Positions 29,383 through 37,664 of a stretch of DNA of 64,000 nucleotides are shown here, one piece after another. The position numbers and the translations under genes were made by a program. Position 1 is the first letter of the stretch, and every line of letters starts with the position of its first letter. The notes beneath the pieces were generated by a model. It did no database searches. It was not told where the DNA came from and worked only from the letters and a program-made list of their open reading frames with translations. Origin of the DNA: JBLMXQ01 sp050257855 (GTDB lineage Bacteria; Acidobacteriota; Vicinamibacteria; Vicinamibacterales; CAVVIG01); NCBI GenBank assembly GCA_050257855.1, contig JBLMXQ010000096.1, positions 1 through 64,000 of the forward strand. The letters are read 5' to 3'.

Positions 29383-30696
29383 ATGCGACAGAAGCGAGAC
29401 ATACCCGACCGTTTGCGGAGCGTGCCAGAAGTGCGTGTTCTGCGGGGCGCGCTCCTGGCCGCGATCGCGGCAGCGGCGGCCGTGACGGTGCCGCGTGCTG
29501 CCGGGGTGCCGTGCGATCCGGGCAACGGCGGCATCACCCTGCCCGACGGCTTCTGCGCCGCGGTCGTGGCCGACAACCTCGGCCCGCTGCGGCATCTGAC
29601 TGTCGCGTCGAACGGCGATCTGTTCGCGGCCGTGCGCGATGGACGCGGGCAGAAGGGCGGCATCGTCGCGCTGCGCGACACCGACGGCGACGGGCGCATC
29701 GACCGGCAGCGCCGCTTCGGAGACGAGGGGACGACCGGCATCGCGCTTCGGCATGGATACCTGTACGCGGCGACGACGCGCACGGTGATCCGATACAAGC
29801 TGCCGGCGGGACAGCTCGCGCCGGCCGGGCCGGCCGAGACGATCGTGGCGGACCTGCCCGATCAGCGCGAGCACGCGGACAAGTCGTTCGCCTTCGACGG
29901 GGCGGGCGCCATGTACGTGAACGTGGGTGCGCCGTCCAACGCCTGTCAGCCACAGGATCGGAAGCCAAAGGTGGCGGGACAGGATCCCTGTCCGCTGCTC
30001 GAGCAGCACGGCGGCATCTGGAAGTTCGACGAGAACAGGATCGGGCAGCGCCAGAGCGACGGCGCGCGCTACGCGACCGGCATGCGGCAGATGATCGCGC
30101 TGGCCTGGCATGAAGGCAGCCTGTACGTGGTGATGCACAACCGCGACCAGCTCGACACGCTCTGGCCGGGCATGTTCACCGCGGAGCAGAACGCGGAGCT
30201 GCCGGCCGAGGCGTTCCTGAAAGTCGACCGGGGCGCGAATTTCGGCTGGCCGTACTGCTATCTCGATTCCACGAAGCGCCGCCTGCTGCTCAATCCGGAG
30301 TATGGCGGCGACGGCTCGAAGGTCGGGCGCTGCGACGCATTCACCGCGCCGCTCCTCGGCTTTCCCGGTCACTGGGCGCCGAACGACCTGCTGTTCTATG
30401 CCGGCGGGCAGTTCCCGGCGAAGTACCGTGGCGGCGCGTTCATCGCGTTCCACGGTTCGTGGAATCGCGCGCCGCTCCCGCAGCGCGGATACAACGTGAC
30501 GTTCGTGCCGTTCCGCGGCGGCCGGCCCTCGGGCGGCTACGAAGTGTTTGCCGATGGCTTCGCCGGCAGGACGCCGCTCGCCCGTCCCAACGAGGCGGCG
30601 GCCCGTCCTGACGGTCTGGCGGTCGGCCCTGACGGCTCGCTCTACGTGACCGACGACATTCGCGGGCGGATCTGGCGAATCGCCTATACGAAGTGA
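29383..30696 (+). CDS. Exported PQQ-type sugar/sorbosone dehydrogenase-like propeller
   Basis: 437 residues with a basic, then hydrophobic leader (LRGALLAAIAAAAAVTV). The body is a six-bladed propeller of the glucose/sorbosone dehydrogenase family: LPDGFCAAVVADNLGPLRHL, FAFDGAGAMYVNVGAPSNAC, VDRGANFGWPYCYLD, GSWNRAPLPQRGY and GPDGSLYVTDD. Family members oxidise aldoses with PQQ, but many relatives lack cofactor. Extra Cys residues may form disulfides in the periplasm. GGGAG precedes the ATG; the M20 gene ends 14 bp upstream, so one operon is likely. Confidence 0.85.
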   Translation: MRQKRDIPDRLRSVPEVRVLRGALLAAIAAAAAVTVPRAAGVPCDPGNGGITLPDGFCAAVVADNLGPLRHLTVASNGDLFAAVRDGRGQKGGIVALRDTDGDGRIDRQRRFGDEGTTGIALRHGYLYAATTRTVIRYKLPAGQLAPAGPAETIVADLPDQREHADKSFAFDGAGAMYVNVGAPSNACQPQDRKPKVAGQDPCPLLEQHGGIWKFDENRIGQRQSDGARYATGMRQMIALAWHEGSLYVVMHNRDQLDTLWPGMFTAEQNAELPAEAFLKVDRGANFGWPYCYLDSTKRRLLLNPEYGGDGSKVGRCDAFTAPLLGFPGHWAPNDLLFYAGGQFPAKYRGGAFIAFHGSWNRAPLPQRGYNVTFVPFRGGRPSGGYEVFADGFAGRTPLARPNEAAARPDGLAVGPDGSLYVTDDIRGRIWRIAYTK

Positions 30697-30736
30697 TACG
30701 CGGCTGTCGGATTCCGGCTCTCGGCTCTCGGTTCCG

Positions 30737-31609
30737 GTGATTTCCCGGTTCGCGCCGGCGCCCACCGGCTTCCTGCACCTCGGCCACGTCGTCAACGCGA
30801 TCTTCGTGTGGGGCGTGACGCGGGCGCTCGGCGGACGCGTGCTGCTGCGGATCGAGGACCACGACCGCGAGCGCAGCCGCGCCGAGTATGAACGCGCGAT
30901 CCTCGACGATCTCGACTGGCTCGGCTTCGCTCCCGATGCGCCGTCGACCGAAGCGTTCCGCGCCGGACCATGTGCCGGCCGCCAGAGCGAGCGCGGCGCG
31001 CTCTACGAAGCTGCGCTCGCCCGTCTGCGTAGTCACGGGCTGGTCTATGCGTGCGAGTGCTCGCGCGCGGAGATCGCCGGGTCCGCCGGGACCGACCGGC
31101 GCTACCCCGGCACCTGCCGCGACAAGGGGCTCGCCGAAACGCCGGCGCGAGGGCTGCGGGTGCGTCTCGATCCTTCGGTCGAGTACTTCACCGACCTGCG
31201 GCACGGTCCGCAGGAACAGCGGCCGTCGGAGCAGTGCGGCGATCTGCTCGCACGCGACCGCCGCGGCAACTGGACCTATCAGTTCGCCGCTGCCGTGGAC
31301 GACTTTCTGCAGGACGTCACGCTGGTAATCCGGGGCGACGACCTGCTCGAGTCCACCGGCCGGCAGATTCAGCTCGCGCGACTGCTCGGGCGCACGACGC
31401 CCCCGGCGTTCCTCCACCATCCGCTCGTCATGAAGTCACCCTCCCTGAAGTTGAGCAAGTCCGATCGCGACAGCGGCGTTCGCGACCTGCGCGCGCGCGG
31501 ATGGCGCGCCGAGGATGTCATCGGCCATGCCGCGGCGCTCGTCGGGCTCGTCGACGGCGGTCGCCCGCTTGCCGCGGGCGACGTCGCGCACCTTCCATTC
31601 GGGCTGTGA
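30737..31609 (+). CDS. gluQ: Glutamyl-Q tRNA(Asp) synthetase
   Basis: 290 residues from a GTG. FAPAPTGFLHLGH contains the HIGH-type motif (14-17), KLSKS (238-242) is the KMSKS-type loop, and C106, C108, Y123, C127 form the zinc site of this family. There is no anticodon-binding domain, which separates it from GltX and gives the usual GluQRS length. It glutamylates queuosine at position 34 of tRNA(Asp), a nucleotide modification and not a translation step. Confidence 0.93.
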   Translation: MISRFAPAPTGFLHLGHVVNAIFVWGVTRALGGRVLLRIEDHDRERSRAEYERAILDDLDWLGFAPDAPSTEAFRAGPCAGRQSERGALYEAALARLRSHGLVYACECSRAEIAGSAGTDRRYPGTCRDKGLAETPARGLRVRLDPSVEYFTDLRHGPQEQRPSEQCGDLLARDRRGNWTYQFAAAVDDFLQDVTLVIRGDDLLESTGRQIQLARLLGRTTPPAFLHHPLVMKSPSLKLSKSDRDSGVRDLRARGWRAEDVIGHAAALVGLVDGGRPLAAGDVAHLPFGL

Positions 31610-31639
31610 CAGGAGGTTGAGCTGCCGCCTTCGCGGCGC

Positions 31640-32203
31640 CTACTTCGGCGTTGCAGGGAGGTCGAAGCGGTAGACGGTACGGCCGAGGACGACGGTGAAG
31701 CGAGGACCGAGCGAGAGAAAGCTCGAGAGCGCCGGTTGCGCGGCAACGGCGCGGTCCCGTTCGTCCGCAGTTCCAACCGATACGACAGGCAGCACCTCGG
31801 CGGGATCGTAGGAGGCGTCGATCCACTCGCCGGCGACGAGCCGGAACTGCTTCCCGTCGATCGTTCGCGGGACCGCCGCCCGGGTGGCCGTCGGCGCCTC
31901 GACGGCCGCAGCCGGGGCTGCGGAAGACGTCGGCCCGCCGGCCGGGCGACCGATGATGTAGACGCCGGCGGCCACGACCACTGCGGCGGCCGCGGCGAGC
32001 GGCATCCAGCGGACCGCCGACATTGCGGAACGTCGGCGCTGAACCGCGGGCGCGGCTGCCATCGTCGCCAGCACGTCACGACAGTCGCGGCATGCGGCGA
32101 CGTGTTCGACGACGGCGCGACGTTCCTGCTCGTCGAGCCGCTGCTCGGCAAAGGCGGCCAGCCGGTTCAGGTCGTGCGGCTGGCCCTCGTTCGGTTCGCT
32201 CAT
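31640..32203 (-). CDS. Anti-sigma factor with zf-HC2 zinc finger
   Basis: 187 residues. The cytoplasmic N-terminus has the zinc-binding HxxxCxxC motif (H34, C38, C41: EHVAACRDC) of zf-HC2 anti-sigma domains. A membrane span follows at about 66-85 (WMPLAAAAAVVVAAGVYIIG). The C-terminal outside domain (about 100) is a small beta-rich module ending RFTVVLGRTVYRFDLP. It is the last gene of the operon and overlaps the sigma gene by 4 bp, so it is the natural partner and inhibitor of that sigma factor. Confidence 0.85.
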   Translation of the reverse strand: MSEPNEGQPHDLNRLAAFAEQRLDEQERRAVVEHVAACRDCRDVLATMAAAPAVQRRRSAMSAVRWMPLAAAAAVVVAAGVYIIGRPAGGPTSSAAPAAAVEAPTATRAAVPRTIDGKQFRLVAGEWIDASYDPAEVLPVVSVGTADERDRAVAAQPALSSFLSLGPRFTVVLGRTVYRFDLPATPK

Positions 32204-33066
32204 CGACGCTCGTCCTTGACCTGTTCCTTAGACACCCGGGCCGCGACTGTGTTCCAGCTTCGATCGGCGCACGCCGCCCGGAGGTCGAAATCGAGCCGCT
32301 CCGGGTCCAGTTCACGCCACAGCTCGCTCGCTGCGCTGCCGTACTGCTCGAGCGCCAGCCGCTCGGCGCTGTCGAGAACGGTCCGGCGCACGCGCGCCAG
32401 CCGCCGGCTCAACGTGGATTTCGACGCTCCCAGGACGACGCTGGCCTGATCGAGCGTCAACCCTTGCTCGTAGTGCATGAGGACGAGGAGGCGATCCTCG
32501 GCCGGCAGCTGCCCGAGCGCTGCGACGATGACGGTCTGCAGCCGCTCGGCGTTCTCCGCGTCGGCGAGATGATCCCGCGGGAGGGCCGGATCCGTCAGCG
32601 CAGCTTGCAGCACCGGCTTGGGAAAGGAGGACTGGCGGCGCCGCTCATTCAAGCCGGCGTGACCGACGACGGCCCCGAGCCACGTGCGCAGCGTGCTGCG
32701 CCCTTCGTACTGCGCGAGCTTCCGCCGCTCCCACAGGTCGGCGATGACGCGGTCGGCGAGGTCGGGGGCGTCGGCGTCGCCGACGATGCGGCGCGCGAAA
32801 TCGACCATGAAGCTGCGATGCGTGCGTACGAACTCGCGCCAGGCGTGGTCGTCGCCGGCAGCGCAGCTCACGGCGAGATACAGATCCTGGAGGGAGAGCC
32901 GCGCGGCTGCCGCGGCGGCGGCGGCGGCCGTCTGCTGATCGCCGACGAGCGATACGACTCGTCCGGCGAACGCGTCAGCGCCGATGCCGAACGCCAGACG
33001 GACGTTCCGCTTCACGACGTCGAGGACCGCGGCGGTGATGGCAGCCGCGTGCGGCGAATCGCTCAC
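32200..33066 (-). CDS. RNA polymerase sigma-70 family factor (ECF-type)
   Basis: 288 residues. After a 55-residue Ala-rich N-terminal extension, region 2 is at about 68-145 (HAWREFVRTHRSFMVDFARRI, split; RVIADLWERRKLAQYEGRST) and region 4 at about 185-235 (LPAEDRLLVLMHYEQGLTLD, KSTLSRRLARVRRTVLD helix-turn-helix). There is no region 3, as in ECF factors. The C-terminal 50 residues after region 4 are extra. It lies between the CHAT protease gene and the anti-sigma gene, with 4-bp overlaps on both sides. Confidence 0.88.
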   Translation of the reverse strand: MSDSPHAAAITAAVLDVVKRNVRLAFGIGADAFAGRVVSLVGDQQTAAAAAAAAARLSLQDLYLAVSCAAGDDHAWREFVRTHRSFMVDFARRIVGDADAPDLADRVIADLWERRKLAQYEGRSTLRTWLGAVVGHAGLNERRRQSSFPKPVLQAALTDPALPRDHLADAENAERLQTVIVAALGQLPAEDRLLVLMHYEQGLTLDQASVVLGASKSTLSRRLARVRRTVLDSAERLALEQYGSAASELWRELDPERLDFDLRAACADRSWNTVAARVSKEQVKDERR

Positions 33067-35789
33067 GGCTCGCCCACCACGACGAAAGCCGCCCAGGACG
33101 CCGGGTCCGGATTGCGCGCGCGCGCCAGGAGCTGCGCGCGGCGCAGCGCCCGCGCCGGGCTCCCTTGGTCGGCGATCGCCGCGTAGAAGTCGGACATCAG
33201 CGCGGCGGCCCCGCGATCGCTGACGTCCCAGCCGGTGACCACGACGTCGGGCGTTCCGGCGTACATGAACGCCCGGGCGAAGCCGAGCACGCCGTCGCCG
33301 GTCACGCGGCCGGACCCGGTCGAGCAGCCGCTCAGCACCACGAGCGAGGCGTGGAGGTTCAGGCCGAACACTTCGTCCACGCGCAGATATCCATCGTCGC
33401 CGCCGCCAGGCGTGAGGACGATGGACGACGCCAGCGGACGATCGGGCCAGACGAGGCCGTGCGCCGCCAGATCGACCAGCTCGTAGGAGGATGCGTCGCG
33501 CTTGACGACGGCTTCCGACGCCGCGGCGCCTTCCAGCACGCGGGCGCCCCGGAACACGCGGCGAACCGCGGCGGCCTCGTCCCGCGCGGCGGGCAGCGCC
33601 GTCAGCCCGCTGTTGGGCGGCAGGGCCGGGTCCGCGACCGCCAGCGCCGTCCAGTCGCCCGGCACGACAGCGGATTTCTTGGCTTGCGTATAGCGGAACA
33701 CCGAAATGGCCGGCGCGAACGCGAGCGTGTGGCGTTCGACCAGAGGCCGACCGTCACGACCCTGGAGCGCCGCGAAGGGCAGTGTCGAAAGCACGCCGGG
33801 CGCCACAATCACGAGCGGTTCATCCGCCGATCGCGGCAGCCATGCCTCGAGCGGCTCCACCAGCTGCCGGTCGAGAGCGCGGAGGAGAGACGCCTCGGAA
33901 GCCGGAGGGGGTCCGTGCGCCGTCGATCGCGATTCGAGCAAACGACGGATATCGCCCCCTTCCTGCTCGAGGCGGCCCGGCTCGATTGGAATCCGGGCGA
34001 CGTGCACGCGCCCGCTGCGCTCCACCACCCACGCCCAGACGTGCTCCGGCGTGACGAAGTACTCGACGAGGGTGGACTGGAGGCGCGCGGCGATGGCGCG
34101 GATCTCGGAGATCCGCGGGCTGTCGACCGTCACGAGGCTGGCGAGCTCGCGGTCGCGGGTCCGCAGGTCGGCGAGCGCGGAGTCGAGCGTGTCGGTGTCG
34201 TGTGCAGCGTCGGCAGCGGGGACGGCGGCCGGCTGGGACGCCCGCGCGAGAGCCGCCGCGCGCTCGAGCGATCGCATCGCCTCGAGGCTGCCGGCCTTGA
34301 CCGAGGCGCTGCGGCTGCCCAGCAGGTCGGCCATCGCGCGCGCGCGGCCGCGCTCCGCTGCTTCGAGCGCCTCGCCAGGGCGATTGGACGCCAGCAGGGC
34401 TTCGACGAGCTGTTCAAATGCGTCGGCGCGTACGTCGAGGAACCCGATCTTACCGAGGTCGGTCGTCAGCCGCGCCCGCATGTCGGTCACCAGCGCCACG
34501 GCGGCGCGGAGGTCTTTCAGCGCGGCCTCGATTCGACCGGCCCGGCGTAGCGCGGCGCCGCGGTCCGTGTACAGGTGGTAGGCGACGTCCGGCATCGGCG
34601 AGGAGCGCGTCAGCGTCAGCCCTTCGTCGAAGCGGGTCATGGCGGCATCGCGACGTCCTTCCTTCTCCTCCAGGTGCCCCAGTTCGTCGAGCGCCAGCGC
34701 CTGCGCCCCGGGCTCGCCGAGCTCGCGGGCGACTTGCAGCGATTCCTCGAGCAGGGCTCTGGCCTTTTTGAGATCTCCCATCTCAGCCAGGAGCGCACCG
34801 GTCTCGCGCGTGACGAACGCAATCTGCGTCCGGTAGTTGAGCTGCCGGTACATATCGAGCGCCACGGTGTACCGCCCGATCGCCTCGCGCGGCCGTCCCA
34901 TCTGGTTCAGGACGTCGCCGATGTTGGCATTCGCGAGGGCGACCTGCATCGTGTAGCCAATCTGTTCGGCAATATGCAGCGACTGGCCGTAGGCGTCGAG
35001 CGCACGATCGCGTTCGTCCAGATCGAGGTAGACGTTCGCGAGGTTGTTGAGCGTCTGCGCTTCTCCCTGCCGGTCTCCCAGCCGACGGCGCTCGGCAAGC
35101 GCGCGTTCGTAGTACGCGATCGCCTGCTGGAGCTGGCCGCGCGCGCGGCTCAGGATCCCGAGATGGTTGAGCGTCTGGGCGACGCCGGCGGCGTCGCCGG
35201 CGCGCTGCCGCAGCGTCAGCGAGCGCTCGAAGTCGGCGAGCGCCTCGTCGAGCCTTCCCTGGTACCGCTCGACGAGCCCGATGTTCGCGTAGACGAGCCC
35301 TTCGAACTTCGGCGATGGAGCGCGCGCGTCGACGGCAAGCGCCTGGCGGTAGAAATCGAGCGCGTCGGCGTAGCGGCCGAGGTTATAGGAACTGAGGCCG
35401 AGACCGTTCAGCGCGACGCATTCGTCGGCCACGACACCGCGCCGGCGCGCGAGCGCCAGCGCCTCGCGGTCGATCGTCAGCGCTCCGGTGTAGTTGCCCT
35501 GACCCCAGCGGGCGATGCCGAGCCCCCGCAGCGCCTCCGCCTGCGCCTGTTCGTCTCCGCGCCGCCGGGCATCCTGCAGTGCCCGCTCGAGGATGGGGAG
35601 GGCGCTCTTATAGTCGGATCGGGCCAGCAGCCGTCGCGCCTGATCGAGGTCCAGGGCGGCCGCCTGTGGCGCCGGGCGGGCGCCCCTCTTCGCGCGCCAC
35701 AGGCGCGCCCCCGCGGCGGCCAGCGACGCCAGGACGACGGCGGTCGCAAGGACGACGGCGATCCGGCGGGTTCCGGGGGAGGCGGCCAT
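33063..35789 (-). CDS. Membrane-anchored TPR-CHAT caspase-like peptidase
   Basis: 908 residues from the ATG at 35789; an ATG at 35828 would add 13 but overlaps the presumed -10 box. A single membrane helix is at about 9-31 with more positive charge after it, which suggests that the large part faces the cytoplasm. About ten TPR units fill roughly 47-437 (for example YADALDFYRQAL, LDEALADFERSL, AIAYYERALAERRRLGD). A linker leads to the CHAT domain (about 630-908) with the catalytic pair H777 (DLAAHGLVWP) and C822 (LVVLSGCSTGSG). The downstream sigma and anti-sigma genes overlap it by 4 bp, so a protease that acts on this regulatory pair is a fair hypothesis, not shown. Confidence 0.9.
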   Translation of the reverse strand: MAASPGTRRIAVVLATAVVLASLAAAGARLWRAKRGARPAPQAAALDLDQARRLLARSDYKSALPILERALQDARRRGDEQAQAEALRGLGIARWGQGNYTGALTIDREALALARRRGVVADECVALNGLGLSSYNLGRYADALDFYRQALAVDARAPSPKFEGLVYANIGLVERYQGRLDEALADFERSLTLRQRAGDAAGVAQTLNHLGILSRARGQLQQAIAYYERALAERRRLGDRQGEAQTLNNLANVYLDLDERDRALDAYGQSLHIAEQIGYTMQVALANANIGDVLNQMGRPREAIGRYTVALDMYRQLNYRTQIAFVTRETGALLAEMGDLKKARALLEESLQVARELGEPGAQALALDELGHLEEKEGRRDAAMTRFDEGLTLTRSSPMPDVAYHLYTDRGAALRRAGRIEAALKDLRAAVALVTDMRARLTTDLGKIGFLDVRADAFEQLVEALLASNRPGEALEAAERGRARAMADLLGSRSASVKAGSLEAMRSLERAAALARASQPAAVPAADAAHDTDTLDSALADLRTRDRELASLVTVDSPRISEIRAIAARLQSTLVEYFVTPEHVWAWVVERSGRVHVARIPIEPGRLEQEGGDIRRLLESRSTAHGPPPASEASLLRALDRQLVEPLEAWLPRSADEPLVIVAPGVLSTLPFAALQGRDGRPLVERHTLAFAPAISVFRYTQAKKSAVVPGDWTALAVADPALPPNSGLTALPAARDEAAAVRRVFRGARVLEGAAASEAVVKRDASSYELVDLAAHGLVWPDRPLASSIVLTPGGGDDGYLRVDEVFGLNLHASLVVLSGCSTGSGRVTGDGVLGFARAFMYAGTPDVVVTGWDVSDRGAAALMSDFYAAIADQGSPARALRRAQLLARARNPDPASWAAFVVVGEP

Positions 35790-35826
35790 GAAAACGTGCT
35801 GAGCGGCCAGGGGGGCCGGCCGCCAC

Positions 35827-35832
35827 ATTGTA
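35827..35832 (-). promoter_or_regulatory. -10 element of the CHAT-sigma-anti-sigma operon
   Basis: TACAAT on the minus strand matches the consensus -10 in five of six positions and lies 37 nt before the ATG at 35789, giving a leader of about 30 nt. No good -35 hexamer is seen 17 bp upstream. Confidence 0.35.
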
Positions 35833-35867
35833 AGGCCCCGGAGAGCGGGTGGCGCAGGCCTCCGCGC

Positions 35868-36485
35868 CTACTCGATTTCGCCGAAGCGGACGGGCACCGC
35901 CGCGTACATCTGGTCCTTCAGCCAGACGCCGACCGGCCAGGTCTGCCCGCCCACCGCGGCCGCGTCGAAGACCGCGTCGATCGTGGCGCCCATGATCGGC
36001 TGACCGGCGTTCTTCCGCGCCCGGCCGCCGACCGCGAAAATCGGCGTCCGGGACACGCGGAGCGGCGGAACCCGGAGGCCGCCCGCGGCCGGGTCGCCGA
36101 CCACGACGTCGAACTCCGGAACGGTGACGTACACGTTGAGCGGGTTGAAGCGCAGCTGCGAGCGGATCGTGATCGTGTTCTGCCACGACGCGATGTCGAG
36201 CTGCGCGTCGCGGACGCCGAACATGTGGTCGCCCATCCGCAGCCGATCCTCGCCGAACAGCTCGGCCCGCCGGAACGGGGTCAGGACTTCGATGCGTTCG
36301 ACCGTGGCGTTGTCGAGGTCGAAGACGTACTGCGCGTGGAAGCGGGCGCGCCCGGATTCCGGCCCGCGCGCGATGGCGAGCGCGCGGCCGATGTCCTCCG
36401 TGGAGAGGCGGGGAATGACCGCGCGCACGGCTGCCGGCACGAGCGAGCAGGCAAGGAGCGACAGGCCGACGATCGTCGCGCGCAT
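35868..36485 (-). CDS. Exported protein of unknown function
   Basis: 205 residues with a signal peptide (RATIVGLSLLACSLVPAAVRA). The mature part starts VIPRLSTEDIGRALAIARG and is beta-rich, with RARFHAQYVFDLDNATVERIEVLTP-type strands, a VRDAQLDIASWQNTITIRSQL segment and a C-terminal PVGVWLKDQMYAAVPVRF. I do not recognise a family. It lies upstream of the CHAT operon on the same strand and 71 bp from the divergent broken amidohydrolase. Confidence 0.6.
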   Translation of the reverse strand: MRATIVGLSLLACSLVPAAVRAVIPRLSTEDIGRALAIARGPESGRARFHAQYVFDLDNATVERIEVLTPFRRAELFGEDRLRMGDHMFGVRDAQLDIASWQNTITIRSQLRFNPLNVYVTVPEFDVVVGDPAAGGLRVPPLRVSRTPIFAVGGRARKNAGQPIMGATIDAVFDAAAVGGQTWPVGVWLKDQMYAAVPVRFGEIE

Positions 36486-36555
36486 GCCGTAGTGTAGCGC
36501 GCAGGCTGGAGGACCGGCGGTGATAAGATTGCCGCGCCACCTGCGGACTGCTCCG

Positions 36556-37592
36556 ATGAAATATCTCCCTGCGGCGCTCCTGGCCGCGTTGTGCCTGGAG
36601 GCGTCCCCCCGTGCGCAGCCGCCCGCGCGTGCGGGCGCGGCCTCGCTCGTCATCCACGACGTCACGCTCATCGACGGAACCGGCGCCGCGCCGCGCGAGC
36701 ACGCCAGCCTGGTGGTCCGCGACGGCCGCATCGCTGCCATCGTGGACGCCGGCGCTGCGGAGCCGGCGGCGGACCTGGTCGTCAACGGCGCCGGACTGTT
36801 TGCCATCCCCGGGCTGTTCGATGCACACGTGCACCTCTCGCCGTCGAACTGGGACCAGCGTGCGGCCGACCTCCGACGGCTCCTGCGGGGCGGCGTCACG
36901 AGCGTCTGGGATGTCGCGGGCGACGTTCGCGAGACGGGCGCCGCATCGTCGCCGAGGCGCACCGGCAGGGGCTGCGAACGATGGCGCACGCGACCGTGTT
37001 TCCCGCCAGGCCCGGCGATCTGGTCGCGGCCGGCGTCGACGTCCTCGCGCACGCCGCTTACCTGGTGTGGGAAGGCAGTCCGCCGACGCCTGACTTCACC
37101 AGACGGGCGCTCGGCGACTTCGAGCACGTAAAAGTGGATAGCCCGGCGATCGAGCGCCTGCTCGTCGCGATGCGGGCCAGGCACGTCGCGCTCAACCCCA
37201 CGCTCTGGATCTTCGCCGAGGGTCCGAGCTCACACGACGAGCAGGCGGCCGCGCGCATCGCGTGGCAGAACGCCGTGACCCGGCGCGCCGCCGACCTCGG
37301 CATCCCCATCGTTGCCGGGACGGACGGGCTGCTCGAGCCCCGCGGCGGGCTGCCGACGCTGCACGACGAGCTGGTGCAGGAGGTGACCGGCGCCGGACTG
37401 ACGCCGATGCAGGCGCTCGTGTCGGCCACCTCGAACGCCGCGAAGGCGATCGGCGTGGACCGCGAACGCGGCTCGATCGAGCCGGGCAAGCTGGCGGATA
37501 TCGTGCTGCTCTCAGCGAACCCCCTCGACGACATTCGCAATTCGCGGGCGATCCGCTATGTCATCGAGGGCGGGCGTGTCGTGACGCGCTGA
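36556..37592 (+). pseudogene. Amidohydrolase broken by an internal deletion and frameshift
   Basis: The first part (36556 to about 36940) encodes a signal peptide, then LVIHDVTLIDGTGAAPREHA and GLFDAHVHLSPSNWD, with the HxH metal motif. The second part, in another frame to 37592, gives RRIVAEAHRQGLRTMAHATV, VDVLAHAAYLVWE, GIPIVAGTDGLLEPRGG and the typical C-terminus GKLADIVLLSANPLDDIRNS. Between DVRETG and RRIVAEAH about 70 residues found in intact relatives, including the metal-bridging lysine region, are missing, and the frames do not match. No active enzyme can be made from it. A sequencing error could explain the shift but not the missing segment. Confidence 0.8.
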
Positions 37593-37664
37593 CGTCGTCC
37601 ACGCGCTGACGCATTCCCACGCGGGATGCGGCCCTGATCTCCTGCGCAACGAGGAGGACACCCG

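Noticed and set aside
31640..35832. Calling the CHAT operon a Craspase-type CRISPR system
   Set aside because: No Cas7-11 gene, no repeats or spacers, and no cas genes are in the window; only the TPR-CHAT, sigma and inhibitor logic is similar.
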